Below are positions 9,368 to 21,600 of a stretch of DNA of 64,000 bases, one piece after another. The stretch is from assembly GCF_019059575.1 (NCBI RefSeq), contig NW_024881505.1, forward strand, positions 2,369,515 through 2,433,514, given 5' to 3'. Under the pieces are notes generated by a model. It saw only the letters and a list, made by a program, of their open reading frames with translations. It did not search any database and had not been told where the DNA came from. The position numbers and the translations under genes were made by a program. The stretch's first letter is position 1, and every line of letters begins with the position of its first letter. Source of the DNA: Amphibalanus amphitrite. Its lineage: Eukaryota; Arthropoda; Thecostraca; Balanomorpha; Balanidae.

Positions 9368-12300
9368 ATGGCGCTGCAGGCTGTGTGCCGTGTGCCGGTA
9401 AAGGCTCATACAAAGCTAGATTTAGCCGAAGATGAAACACTGGAAGATCTGAAGAGTGTATCTTCCATTTTAGATGACCACTGTAGCCTGCAGATCCCTC
9501 GGATCAATGTGAGTCTTCGTTATAACATGTTTTTTGTTCGCGCCGCAATTGTCTCATTGTACCGTTCACTTGGTTGTGCTGTAGTTAATGGTATTGTATG
9601 CTTTTTATGTTGAATTCAGAAGGATTTTTATGTCAGCTTTCAGAAATGATCATTATAGAAGCCATAATCTGACAAACCTAAAAAAAAAGAATGGAGGCAA
9701 AGCACCTCGAAGCACTTCACACGTTCATTGGATACTGGAGATATCAGTCGGGGGAGGTTTGGTCAATCGTTGTCATTTTTAGCACGTGCTATTTTTGTCA
9801 CACGTGCTAAAAATGACAACGATTCTGCTATTTTTGACAACGATGAGGCCGATTTCACTCCTCAGCGAGGAAATGAAGATTTTGGAAAGATAAACACTGA
9901 TTTTGGAAAAGAAGTGCTGCCACCTGGTGCAAGACGAAGAATCCAGCTTTAATATGCCTGTTATTTGTATGGTAGTTTGTTTTGTGGCCTGAAGTTGGAA
10001 CTTAAAATTGAAGCATCCGAAAATGATCGATATTGATCGAAAACATGATGTTGATGAAAAAAATAATATTTTAAGTTGAGAGAGGAGGCCATTTTATCCA
10101 GATGCAGTAGTTTACTTCTTGAAATTATTTTTGCTAATGACGGCTGCTAATTATCCCTCATTACATGGCAGTCGTCGTAAGCAAAAATAATTTCAAGAAG
10201 TAAACCACCGCATCTGGATAAAATGGCCTCCTCTCTCAACTTAACATATTATTTTTTTCATCAACATCATGATTTCGATCAATATCGATCATTTTCGGAT
10301 GCTTCAATTTAAAGTTCCAACTTCGGGCCACAAAAAAGGGTATACTTCAACGTTGGACTACCATACAAACAACGGCCATATTAAAGCTGGTTTCTTCTTC
10401 TTGCACCAGGTGGCAGCACTTCTTTTCCAAAATCAGTGCTTGTATTTCCAAAATCGTGATTTCCTCGCTGAGGAGTGAAATCGGCTTCATCGTTGCTAAA
10501 AATAGCTGATAGCGTTGTCATTTTTAGCACATGGTTGCCAAAAATGGCATGTGCTAAAAATGACAACCATTGACCAAACCTCCCCCAACTGATATAGCCT
10601 ACCTTAAAGGTAGACTGCCACCTTTTTTCCACAAAACGGTTTTCACTAGAGCTGAGCCACCTATGTCCCAGACTGAAGTCGGTTTTCCGAAATTCGAACC
10701 CGTTTGCGAGAAATCGGAGACCAAAGTTCAGTTTGATGCCATTTTTTTAGTCCAAGAAAACCGACATCTCTACTGTTTATCGATAACTTTGAAACATGAA
10801 TTTTCTTATCTTTTGGTAAATATATGTCAAAACTTTGATTGTTTCGAGATCAGAGAAGAATTTTGGAGTGTCAAAATAAAAGTTAAACTTATATATTCAG
10901 TAGTTCATTTTTTCCAAAAAAGTGTGGGGAACGGGGTTTAACATGGGCCAGACCCATTCCAAATGAGCCATGATTTTTTAAATGTTTTACGAACTTAAAT
11001 GCAAAATAAATTAAACATGACCAATTTCTTATGAAATCATATATTAGTAAATCAAAATACCTTACTTTTTCAAATAAAATGTAATAATCTTATGACCTTG
11101 AAGTCTAGTGATGTGTAAACATTGTCGCTAGACATTAACCGATTGATAATTGTATGATAATCGACAATTTTTTTCGCGATTCACGTGATGATACTTTGTC
11201 AGGTGAATTATAAAATTTTGTTTTGTCCAGGGAATAAATCATAGGCCGATCTGAGAAAACTTTTTGAAGGTGGCAGTCTTCCTTTAAATTTCACAAATTA
11301 TTTCAGGTGCATTGGATGAGGAAGCTATCTGAAAAGACATGTGCATCAATAACTGTTGCACTTTGAGTCTGTTCTTTCTTAGCTTTGTCAGACTATGTTT
11401 ATTGTCAGAAATTGTTTGTGATGTACCGACCTATATCTGGTGGTTTGCTATTTAGGGTGGAATCTGAAAACAGAACACCTGTGGCAATTTGTTCAAGACT
11501 CTTGAAATTTGCTTGTACAAATCACTGAAAAATAGCTCACTTTTAACATGGGGTTTGAACTGGAATAGCAGTTTCGTAGCTTGAGCTGAGACTAGCAGAA
11601 ATCAGGAGCTTTTACAGCCCAACAATCATCCTAGACAAAGACATTCCATTGAATTGCACTGTTTTGTCGTTTGTGGACTTGAAACAATGTCTTCTTAGCA
11701 ATAATGTGTGCCTTGCTGGGGAATGCAGCCATGTCATCATCAGCCAAGCAGCATGCTGCTTACAGCCAATGCAGCTGATGCTTAGGTTTCAAAGCTGCGA
11801 AATATGATTGGTCAACGTGTAATAAGCCTCAGGGTCCAACATCATTATTTGTAGAATATAGTTCTTCCTATATCAAAACATAGAAAATAATCATTTTTAC
11901 AAAAAAGGGTTTTATAATTATCTGATGAGTTTGATCATAAAAAAATAAAAATCCATTGCAAAAAACTAATCTCAGGAAAGTTAACTATGCCCTTTAAACA
12001 GGAAGCTATGAACTATGCCCTTTAAACAAGAAGCTATGGCATGGTTATCTGGTGTTTCTTTTATCATGGATGTTAGGTTAAGAACACTTGCCAATCCTGT
12101 TGGTTGCAAGAGAAGTGCCAGTAGCTATAATGAATCCAAACCAAGTCCATCTTGCATTAGCTCATGGCTTAGGTCTTCCTTAAAAGTGTTAAAGTTTATA
12201 TTTCTTTAGGACTTTGTGTTTTGGGGTCTCAATTTTTTAATTGTTTGAAGTATTCAACTGAAATTTAACATTTGAAATATTTGAAAATGCTGGAGCACAC

Positions 12301-14926
12301 CTAGCGCCATAATATAAGTATAACTATGTGCAATCAGAGCTACCTCAGTTAGGGTAGGTAATTTTGTATTGTGTAGTTTAGGGTAATTTAAGAGTTAATT
12401 TTCATTAAAATCACATGTGTTAATTTTTTTATCTGATATCTGGGAATGTATCCCAATTGTTTAAAATAAGTAGTTGTTTGCATGCTGTTTAAAAGTTATC
12501 AGTAATATGGTTGATTCATGATCCATTGTGTTATATGGTCAGGTAAGTATTACAAGAATGTAGCTAAAACACTTTACAGCAGTCAGCACTTACCACATGT
12601 ATTGGATATTGAGGATAGCCTGTGCTGTTTTTATTTAGAGAAATTTATTCATGTGCATTTTATGGTTGCCACCTGTCAGGAAATTCTCACCTGGTAGCAG
12701 TGCAGTGACAAGATATGTAGTGTTTCTGCTAAGTCATTGTTGTTTTTGGTGTGCCAACAAATTATTTCACTGAGCATAATCAAAGGAATGGTTAACCTTA
12801 AGATAAACTTTTCTTCAAGTTTGGGGTTCATCCTTATTTTAAATAGTTACTTGAGCAGCACTCCTCTGATTCACTGGGTCAGGGAAATTGGGATAGCCCC
12901 AGCTGGCATTTCTCAGATGAATAAGAACAGGCCCACCAAGGGTATAACATGATAGGGACTAGGGAGCATGTGCTCCATGCAGACAATGGTGCCTTGCACT
13001 GCCAAGTTGAATACATAGAACCATAAGGTCCTTAGTGATTACACTGAACCAAAGATGACACAATTTATCATGTTGCAATGCTGTTCTTAATTTCAGGGAC
13101 TGGAAAACTTCCTGACAGACGAGAATGGGAAGGAGATGAAGATTCACTTCGCCCATGGTACGACCACCCTGGCATTCAAGTACAATGGTGGAGTCATCGT
13201 CTGTGCAGACTCAAGAGCCACAGGAGGCAACTATATTGGTAAGACCTGTAAATTGCATCCTTTTTTGATGGAAGAATGCTTTAATCACTCCACTCGGTGG
13301 TTTTACCTCATTTGGGTTTTATTGATCATAAACTTAGGCAGGGTTTGCCCCATTCAGCAAGCAAACAGTGTCTGCTTGAGGACAAGCATCTGCATCAACT
13401 ACATGCTTGTTCACAATTTTGCAAGCCTTTCACAACACTATTTGATTTAACATATGAAAAGGTTTGGTGATATTCAAATAAAATAACTATTTCCCACATC
13501 ACTGCTGACCGCTCCTCCCCGCTCGTCACGTCCTCCAGCCTCGCAGGAGGTGCGTAAGATCATCCCGATCAACGACTACCTGCTGGGCACGATGGCCGGC
13601 GGCGCGGCCGACTGCACCTACTGGGAGCGCGTGCTGGCCAAGCAGTGTCGCATCTACGAGCTGCGTAACCGCGAGCGGATCAGCGTGGCAGCCGCCTCCA
13701 AACTGCTGGCCAACATGGTCTACAACTACAAGGGCATGGGACTCTCCATGGGTGTCATGATCGTCGGCTGGGACAAGCGCGTGAGTTCCCCCCCCCCCCC
13801 CCCCCCGATACGGGTGGGTGTGGTCGTCTCTGTAGTTAAAGAAGTCACATTATGCTGCCTTATGATGCTAAATGCAGCCAGACATAATTTTTGCGCCAAA
13901 TATCAGCACACTACGATCACGCCGTGAAGCACAATGCTTCATGAACCTGATTGCCAGTAGAGTTCTGCCGTCCTTGATCTTGCTGCCACGTCTTGTCGCC
14001 GCCCACGCGCTAATACGAGTCCCCTTGTCGATCCCCTCCATTTTCTGTTGACTGGGAGTCTCCTCTCCATTGACTCTGTATTAGCCATGTGTACAATGGT
14101 CATATGCCATGTGGCTGCCCGTGTGCACTAAACTGTTACCGCTCGTCCGTCAGGGGCCCGGCCTGTACTACGTGGACACAGACGGCACGCGCACTCCAGG
14201 CCGCCTGTTCTCGGTCGGTTCCGGCTCGCTGTTCGCGTACGGCGTGCTGGACGCCGGCTACCGACCCGACCTGACCGACCAGGAGGCGTACGACCTGGGC
14301 CGGCGCGCCATCTACCACGCCACATACCGCGACGCCGCCTCCGGAGGCATCATCCGAGGTGAGCCGGCAGACTAGGAGGGGGTTCTGTAACTGTACCATT
14401 TATATCCTATGTACACAACCGCGATTTGGGCCCATTTGACTTTTCACTGCACGCTTGTAAGATGAATATTATATCGACAGCATAGTCATCATCTTGATTG
14501 TTAGCGATTTACGAGTAGAATCTTTTTTCATGAACTTTTTTGGTTGTCGTATTTAATCGCTGGAAACCCGTGAGACGGTCGATTGAACATAGGTAAAAAG
14601 GTTCAGTCATGAGCCGAAAGTTCGCGTCAAGTCAGTGATATTGAAAAAAGATAAGCATTTCTTAATTCGTTTAGTGCTTGCAGAATGTAAGGCATTTAAA
14701 TCGTTAAATTGTTTTTGAATGACGTCCTTACAAAATCATACTTTTCGTTCATGTGTTTTTCTTTCGTCATGCTGACCACGTGCATTCCCCGCCACCAGTG
14801 TTCCACATGAAGGAATCCGGCTGGGAGCGGATCACGGAGGAGGACTGCAAGGACCTGCACGAGCGCTACGCCGCCGAAAAACCCGAAACATCGCGGCCCT
14901 CGGACGAGAAGTACGGCGTGCTGTGA
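9368..14926 (+). CDS. PSMB5: Proteasome subunit beta type-5 (chymotrypsin-like activity)
   Basis: Five exons join in phase: 9368-9508, 13097-13238, 13539-13780, 14154-14358 and 14799-14926, all with GT..AG introns. They give 285 aa. A propeptide of 68 residues ends in HFAHG; self-cleavage there exposes Thr1 of [20 protein letters not shown]. Mature-numbered Thr1, Asp17, Arg19 and Lys33 are present, as are the S1-pocket residues Ala20, Met45 and Ala49 ([11 protein letters not shown]). The blocks [44 protein letters not shown] and [20 protein letters not shown] follow. The protein is the chymotrypsin-like catalytic subunit of the 20S proteasome in cytosol and nucleus. The C-terminus is about a dozen residues longer than in vertebrates. 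The ATG at 9368 starts a conventional propeptide. Exons 3-5 are much more GC-rich than intron 1. Confidence 0.96.
9741..10595. mobile_element. Foldback element, about 855 bp, in PSMB5 intron 1
   Basis: Two arms of about 410-430 bp are near-identical reverse complements around a roughly 20-bp centre near 10158. Matching pairs include GAAATTATTTTTGCTAATGA with its complement at the centre, GATTTCACTCCTCAGCGAGG in the left arm with its complement in the right, and GGGGGAGGTTTGGTCA at the outer ends. Each arm holds an open frame containing [12 protein letters not shown], which simply reflects the palindrome. A transcript would fold into a long hairpin. Confidence 0.85.
10604..11287 (+). mobile_element. 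TTAA-flanked MITE with AGGWAGACTGCCACC ends
   Basis: TTAA at 10604-10607 is followed by AGGTAGACTGCCACCTTTTT. The other end reads GAAGGTGGCAGTCTTCCT followed by TTAA at 11284-11287. The interior of about 676 bp is non-coding and AT-rich. It lies in PSMB5 intron 1, a few bases after the foldback. Confidence 0.8.
11288..13096 (+). other. Rest of PSMB5 intron 1, nothing recognised
   Basis: AT-rich intronic sequence with no exon-like open frame. A local direct duplication (AACTATGCCCTTTAAACARG) occurs at about 11985-12030. Confidence 0.5.
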
Positions 14927-15110
14927 ATCCTCGCGCTGGTGGCGCCGCCCGGCGGACTGAGCGGGAAGCTGAACTTGGCAAGGCACTCACTGTGGCGCTA
15001 ACGTATTTGTGATTCAATACACTCGTGACGTTGTTTTGCGTTCTTTGTCTCTGAAAGGGGCGATTATGATGGGAAGGGCAGTGGAACATGAGATGTTTCA
15101 CGACCGAAAA

Positions 15111-15116
15111 ATTAAA
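15111..15116 (+). terminator. Candidate PSMB5 polyadenylation signal ATTAAA
   Basis: ATTAAA is the common variant of AATAAA and lies 185 bp after the PSMB5 stop. It is placed by position only. Confidence 0.35.
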
Positions 15117-15616
15117 GGTAATTTTTATAATCATAGTTGAGTTCTTCTTGTAGCATTGTCGCTTGTTAAAGACAGTTTTAAGCCCTCATGGTATTTTGTT
15201 ACGATGTTTTTAATCGCGACAATTTATGTGCGATAGTAAGCGTTTAAGTGCCTGGTAGAACTGCTAGGTAAAATATATCACCTGCGATCGTGCCACATTT
15301 GAGTTGTCGCCTTACCTTTTCCAGTTACGAAGATTATTATTGGAGTGCAAAGTGTGCGTTTTTTTTTTCGGCAATATGATGCAACAACGGTTCAAAATAC
15401 ATTCTATCGAGTTTTTTTCACGGTCCTGCAATAATTTCCAAGCCGCTGCGACTATGTAGTGCGGTTTTCGCCGTATGCTTGCATTTACACCAGCTCATGA
15501 TGCTTTCCCCAGTGCGCAGTACCGGAATGAGGTCCTATTCGGTAGCTGACGTGCATGAACATTTGACATTTTCGAAAGTAAGCACGTGTTCTAAACCCAT
15601 CGCGATAGGTGAATTT

Positions 15617-15622
15617 TTTATT
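15617..15622 (-). terminator. Candidate polyadenylation signal of the secreted-protein gene
   Basis: AATAAA on the minus strand, 57 bp downstream of the stop codon at 15679-15681. Confidence 0.45.
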
Positions 15623-15678
15623 CCTTGCGAGCTGGTCATATATTTCACAGATTATGGATTTTGACATTGGTGGTAAAT

Positions 15679-18600
15679 CTATCCGAGTCTGATCGTTGTC
15701 CGGCCTCTGTAACGTTTTCTCGGCCGAGAAGGCTGGGCGCTGCTCGGTGGCCCAGAGTTCTTCTTTGCCGCAGTGCCCCCAAACAACTTCTTCCAAAGCT
15801 GTTTGTTTGAGGCTGTTTTAGAACCGAGTTTTACTTTGAACTTTCGCAACAAATGTTCATTAGATGCTACCTTTTGTTCTAGTGTAAAGTCTGTTACATT
15901 TGTCGAGGCCTGTGTCTCGTTTGTGCTTGCCGTCGTCGTTTCATTTGCCAATCGATTCGACGATTGGATTTTCTCTCGAACTAGACCGTCGTCAGTAATC
16001 GCAATCACGCGACTTTCAGCGTTGGTCCCGTTGGACTGCTTTGCAGACGTGCCATTCAACGACTGAGCTGCTCTCCGCTCTGAAAGATGAAACATCAATG
16101 TGTGATTTATGTAAAACATTTAAAATAGGCATACGATGCGGATAACAGCTTATTTGATACCGAAGCTAGCTATCGTGACATAAGTTCAGTAACTCTTAAG
16201 TCTTAAATATGCTTATCATGCTCCGTCTCTCTTTCTGTTCTCTTCTCTCCCCCTCTCTCTCTCTCTCCCTCTCTCCCTCCCTCCCTCCCCCTCCTTCCCC
16301 CGCTCCCTCCTCGGCCTCCTTCCCTCCCTCCCTCGCTCCCTCCCCCAAAATGAACATGGCTCATCGTGGATCGTGCCATTTAATTATAATTATGAATTAT
16401 GCAGGCTAAGAACTAAGTACTACCTGATTCGGCCAATGGAGAACTATTCCGTTCCTCGGCTGTGTTCCCGAAGCTGCTGCTGTTAGCTGAAGACGGCTTG
16501 GTGCCGGTGATATTCCTCGCTGCACCAGGGACCGTGTCACCAGGCAGGGTGCTGGTGAAGTTACCGACTGCACCAGGGACCGTGCCGTTTGTCGGTCCAA
16601 CGGGGGACGATACTGGAGGGACGGAATCAGCTACCCGTGCGTCTGAAAAAATAAGGGAGACGGTGGAGAACGTCATTCGAAAACGATTTCGCGGAAGCTC
16701 GTAATCGACTTGAGTCATGCTCGTTGCGTATTGCACGTTGCAGAATGCGCATTTTACAATGCACATAGTTATTAGCAATGCTCTTCGGGTGGTCTTTGCC
16801 CGCAATAAGTTGTGGACACGAAAAATTAAATTATTTGAAATGGAAGTCATATACCTTAGACCACATTCTTTCTGAAGCATCATTTTTAGGCCGAATGAAT
16901 TCGAATGAATTCGAAAATAACAACCAATGACCACACTTTTTGCGTCATGCTAGGTCATAGAAAGGTCATCATTCTTTTTGCGAGCAATCTTGACATAGGC
17001 TTCTAGAGCGACGAAAGCACCTCGGCGAATTCATTAAAAGAAACTGATGAACATAATGCAACGCGACCTATACTCGTAGAGATATGACTTTCAACCTATA
17101 AGTCAGACAAAAATATTGCCTGTATTAGCGACGCGTGTTCTGAGGAAAGCGGCTTTTAGAGATCAACTGAATGCATTTTCGACGACGTCCAGGCTGACGA
17201 TTTTTTAGCCACTCTTTCCAAAAATATCAAAATTATTTGATAAATTATTTCATATTTAGTTGCATGAATATTGACTTTTTACCTGGCCCAAATATATACA
17301 TATTTTGAAAAATATGTATGAAACAAAAACATAAATATACATATTTTGCGAGCCTTCTGCCTCTGGCGAGCCTTCGAATCCCGCTTTCCGCTTGTGGCTT
17401 CGCTACCCAGAGGCTGAGTATTGAGGAAGAGAGTCTTCGCCCTGATTTGGGGAGGGAGCGTCTTAGATCACACTCATTTTTTTCTAGGAGTGTGTAATAA
17501 AAACCACGGCTCGCAAGTCGCAGCGCCGCGAAATTGGATTTAGGCAGCTTGTTGTATATCGATACTGAGTACAACTTATTTATTTATCTTCATCGCATGT
17601 GGACATTTTACTCCATGTCACCTTGGGTCAGCTGAGAGCTCAGCAGGTCCAGGTCAAGTAAAATGTCATCTGGCGTTTTCCAGTAATGAAGGCATTGTAA
17701 AACGATGAAACCATCTGTAAGGTGTGTAGCTGAACAATAAGGATGATTGATAGGTAGGTATACCTACAGCATGACCAATGACCATATCCGGTCAGGAACT
17801 GACCTTGAATCAAGATCATATTTTAACCCTCGCCCTGGCAGGGCATTTTTCATAACACAGCCTGGCAGGGGGGGGGGATCGATGCGACCCCCCCCCCCTC
17901 GCGATTGGTTCCTATGGCACCTAGAAACACCAAATTTGGTAGGTAGATGGGCCCCCAGGAGTTCTCGCCCCTGTGCAAATTTGGTTGCTCTAGGTCAATA
18001 TTTAGGGGGGTTTTGGGGGTATAAATGTAAAAATTTCGCTAAAAACAGGTCAAAAGTTTTTCGCTTATAACTCTTGATCTAATTAAGATAGAGCAAAAAG
18101 AAAAGCACCAGTGAACTCAGCACGTCAAGGCGCGTCGAATGATATACTTTTTAGCTTTCTTAAGTGTACTTAAAGTTTTTCTCAAATTTTAACACTCGCC
18201 CTGGCAGGGCATTTTTCATAACACGGCCTGGCAGGGGGGGTCGATGCGACCCCCCCTCGCGATTGGCTCCTATGGCACCTAGAAACACCAAATTTGGTAG
18301 GTAGGTGGGCCCCCTGGAGTTTTCGTCCCTGTGCAAATTTGGTTGCTCTAGGTCAATATTTAGGGGGGTTTTGGGGGGTATAAATGTAGAAATTTCGCTA
18401 AAAACAGGTCAAAAGTTTTTCGCTTATAACTTTTGATCTAATTAGGATAGAGCAAAAAGAAAAGCACCAGTGAACTCAGCACGTCAAGGCGCGTCGAATG
18501 ATATACTTTTTAGCTTGCTTAAGTGTACTTAAAGTTTTTCTTAAATTTTAAGTAAACTTAAATTAATAAATTAAGTTAAAGTTAACCAAATTGCATCATA

Positions 18601-21600
18601 TCGCATATCATTCGATTCGGCTGATCACCAGGAACACAGTGATACCCTTTTTGAAGCTCTAGCGTCATTATGTGCCAAGTTATTTGCAAAAACGTCATTT
18701 GACCTCAGTTGACCTCATTTGACCTGACCCATGGATAAATACACCAAACAAAGAAGCACCAAGTGACCTGCTGTTAAGTACTGTGGTTTCAAAGCACAAA
18801 AGTGATAGAACGAAGCGGATATCTCCAGTATTTTCCGAATTTAGTATTTTCCCATAGGCTTAACATTACGACGTAATGACCTCTAACTGACCTCAGGTCA
18901 GTGACCTCAAAAAACCCGAACTATATGTTATACAACTCGGTGAACTTAGCACATCCTGAAAGTTTGAAGGAAATCAGTGCAAAACTGTGAGTTGGACAGG
19001 TGCAAAAAGAAAATTGAAATTTGACCATGACCTTGTACCGGTTTTTCTGACCTGGTGACCTGACCCAAGGTCACCCGGACCTGAAATTTTCAGGTCATAT
19101 GTAAAAAGGTTGCCCCATAGGCTGTGCCAAATTTGGCGGCGCTGCGCGCCGCCGTTTTTACGCTATCTTCGAAAAACCTTAGGGGGGGGGGGGGTCGCAT
19201 CGACCCCCCCCCTGCCAGGGCGAGGGTTAAGTAAACTTAAATTAATAAATTAAGTTCAAGTTAACCAAATTGCATCATATCGCATATCATTCGATTCGGC
19301 TGATCACCAGGAACACAATGATACCATTTTCAAAGCTCTAGCGTCATTGTGTGCCAAGTTATTGGCAAAAACGTCATTTGACCTCTGTTGACCTCATTTG
19401 ACCTGACCCATGGATAAGTACACCAAACAAAGAAGCATCAAGTGACCTGCTGTTAAGTACTGTGGTTTCAAAGCACAAAAGTGATAGAACGAAGCGGATA
19501 TCTCCAGTATTTTCCGAATTTAGTATTTTCCCATAGGCTTAACATTACGACGTAATGACCTCTAACTGACCTCAGGTCAGTGACCTCAAAAAACCCGAAC
19601 TATATGTTATACAACTCGGTGAACTTAGCACATCCTGAAAGTTTGAAGGAAATCAGTCCAAAACTGTGAGTTGGACAGGTGCAAAAAGAAAATTGAAATT
19701 TGACCATGACCTTGTACCGGTTTTTTTTGACCTGGTGACCTGACCCAAGGTCACCCGGACCTGACATTTTCAGGTCAGATGTAAAAAGGTTGCCCCATAG
19801 GCTGTGCGAAATTTGGCGGCGCTGCGCGCCGCCGTTTTTACGCTATCTTCGAAAAACCTTAGGGGGGGGGTCGCATCGACCCCCCCTGCCAGGGCGAGGG
19901 TTAAAAATGGCCTTACGTTAAATTATAGAGCGGTCGACAATGACATGTCTTGACGAATAAACACGATGGTGGAAATAATGTCATTTAACATTGATTGGGT
20001 CTAAAGTTATTGTAGTGGGCGAGTTGGGTTTTGGAGGCTGTCGCCTCGGCGCCGCGGGGAGCGTCGGCCGGCCGCCGTCTGCCCCGTCCCCTCCGGTGTG
20101 GACGGAGGGGCACATCTGGCGTCGGAGCGGTCCCGGCGGCCGTTCGTCCCAGTTTCGAGGCCATGCCGGCGCGCCGGATAGGGAAGAGGGGGAGTCGTGT
20201 CCGAGCCATGGGACCGCACGGTGGTGTGTGAGGGTGAGCGAGAAATACAAAGCAATTTGGCAAAGACTACCTTTTACAAGCTATTTCGGCAACATGCCTG
20301 AAGAGAGCGATGGTGCAGTGACGCGGCAGTGATCGGCACCGTTTGCAACGACTTGCAACGGAGCTGTCGAGGCAGTGAGAAGCAGGGGTCGCCCAGGAGC
20401 CGTGGCGTCTGCCGTGGACCCCGCCCGTCACCTCGTCTGTCCCGGTGGCTGCTGCTGGACTGGCCCATATGCAGCCGGCCGGGAGGATCGGCAAATACGG
20501 CGAGGTGGACTGCGACCGGCAGAAGAACCTAGTGCCGCTGGACTAACTGGACACTGAGCGGCTGGGCCGCGCTCTGTGCAATGCTCTGGCGAGTGATGCT
20601 CGCAGTGAGGGTGCTGGCGAGTGATGCAGTGAGTGCGCTGGCGAGTGATGCTCGCAGTGAGGGTGATGGCGAGTGGTGCTCGCAGTGAACGTGTTGGCGA
20701 GTGATGCTCGCAGTTAGTGCGCTGGCGAGTGATGCTCGCAGCGGTGAAGGTGACAGCCGGTGGGGCTGTGGAGGAGCGGCAGCCGGTGGGGCTGTGGAGG
20801 AGCGGCAGCCGGTGGGGCTGTGGGAGTAACAGCCGGTGGGGCTGCATGGGATTGGCAGCCGGTGGAGCTGTGGAAGTGACAGCCGGTGTGGCTGTGGAAG
20901 TGACAGCCGGTGTCGCTGTGGAAGTGACAGCCGGTGGGGCTGTGGGAGTGACAGCCGGTGGGGCTGTGGGAGTAACAGCCGGTGGGGCTGCATGGGATTG
21001 GCAGCCGGTGGAGCTGTGGAAGTGACAGCCGGTGTCGCTGTGGAAGTGACAGCCGGTGGGGCTGTGGGAGTGACAGCCGGTGGGGCTGTAGAGGTGGTGG
21101 CAGCCGGTGGGCTGTGGAGGTGGTGGCAGCCGGTGGGCTGTGGAGGTGGTGGCAGTTGCCGGGACTGCACTGAAAATTCCACAGGAGGGCCGTGTGGTGG
21201 CAGTTGCCGGGACTGCACTGAAAATTCCACAGGAGGGCCGTGTGGTGGCAGTCGCCGGCACTGCACTGGAAATTCCACAGGAGGGCCGTGTGGTGGCAGT
21301 CGCCAGCACTGCAATGGAAATTCCACAGGAGGGCCGTGTGGTGGCAGTGAGTCAGTGGCCGGGACTTTTTAGAATAAGTGTCTGATTGTTTGTGAGCTCG
21401 TGGTTTTTGTGTGTATTTGATTTAAGGTGACCAATTGATTTTGTGTGTGCCGTTGATGGACAGGAGAGGGCAAGTGGTTGAATGAGAGAGCTGGTAGTTT
21501 CGTGGCATCTGTGGTCCGTGACAAAATTGGTGAGCCTGGCCAAGCGCATTTCTTCATGCCGGGCGCTGCACGTAAAAAAGATTCTTAAATGATTGGGGAA

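Larger units (their letters stand above)
17823..19904 (+). mobile_element. TTAA family 3 element, complete, interrupted by a sister copy
   Basis: TTAA-CCCTCGCCCTGGCAGGGC begins at 17823 and GCCCTGCCAGGGCGAGGG-type sequence ends at TTAA 19901-19904. Without the nested copy the element is about 1,036 bp. G-run/C-run hairpins sit inside both ends. The interior carries TGACCT repeats and IR-1 sites. It has no transposase. Confidence 0.9.

Noticed and set aside
9728..10632. Two opposite-strand open frames both containing [12 protein letters not shown]
   Set aside because: They are the two arms of one palindrome read on opposite strands; there is no start context or splice support.
20428..21372. 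Long open frames on both strands (Pro/Ala/Thr-rich and Gly/Ser/Arg-rich)
   Set aside because: They mirror the 24- and 46-bp tandem units inside the TRIM-like element and are open on both strands, as expected for such repeats.
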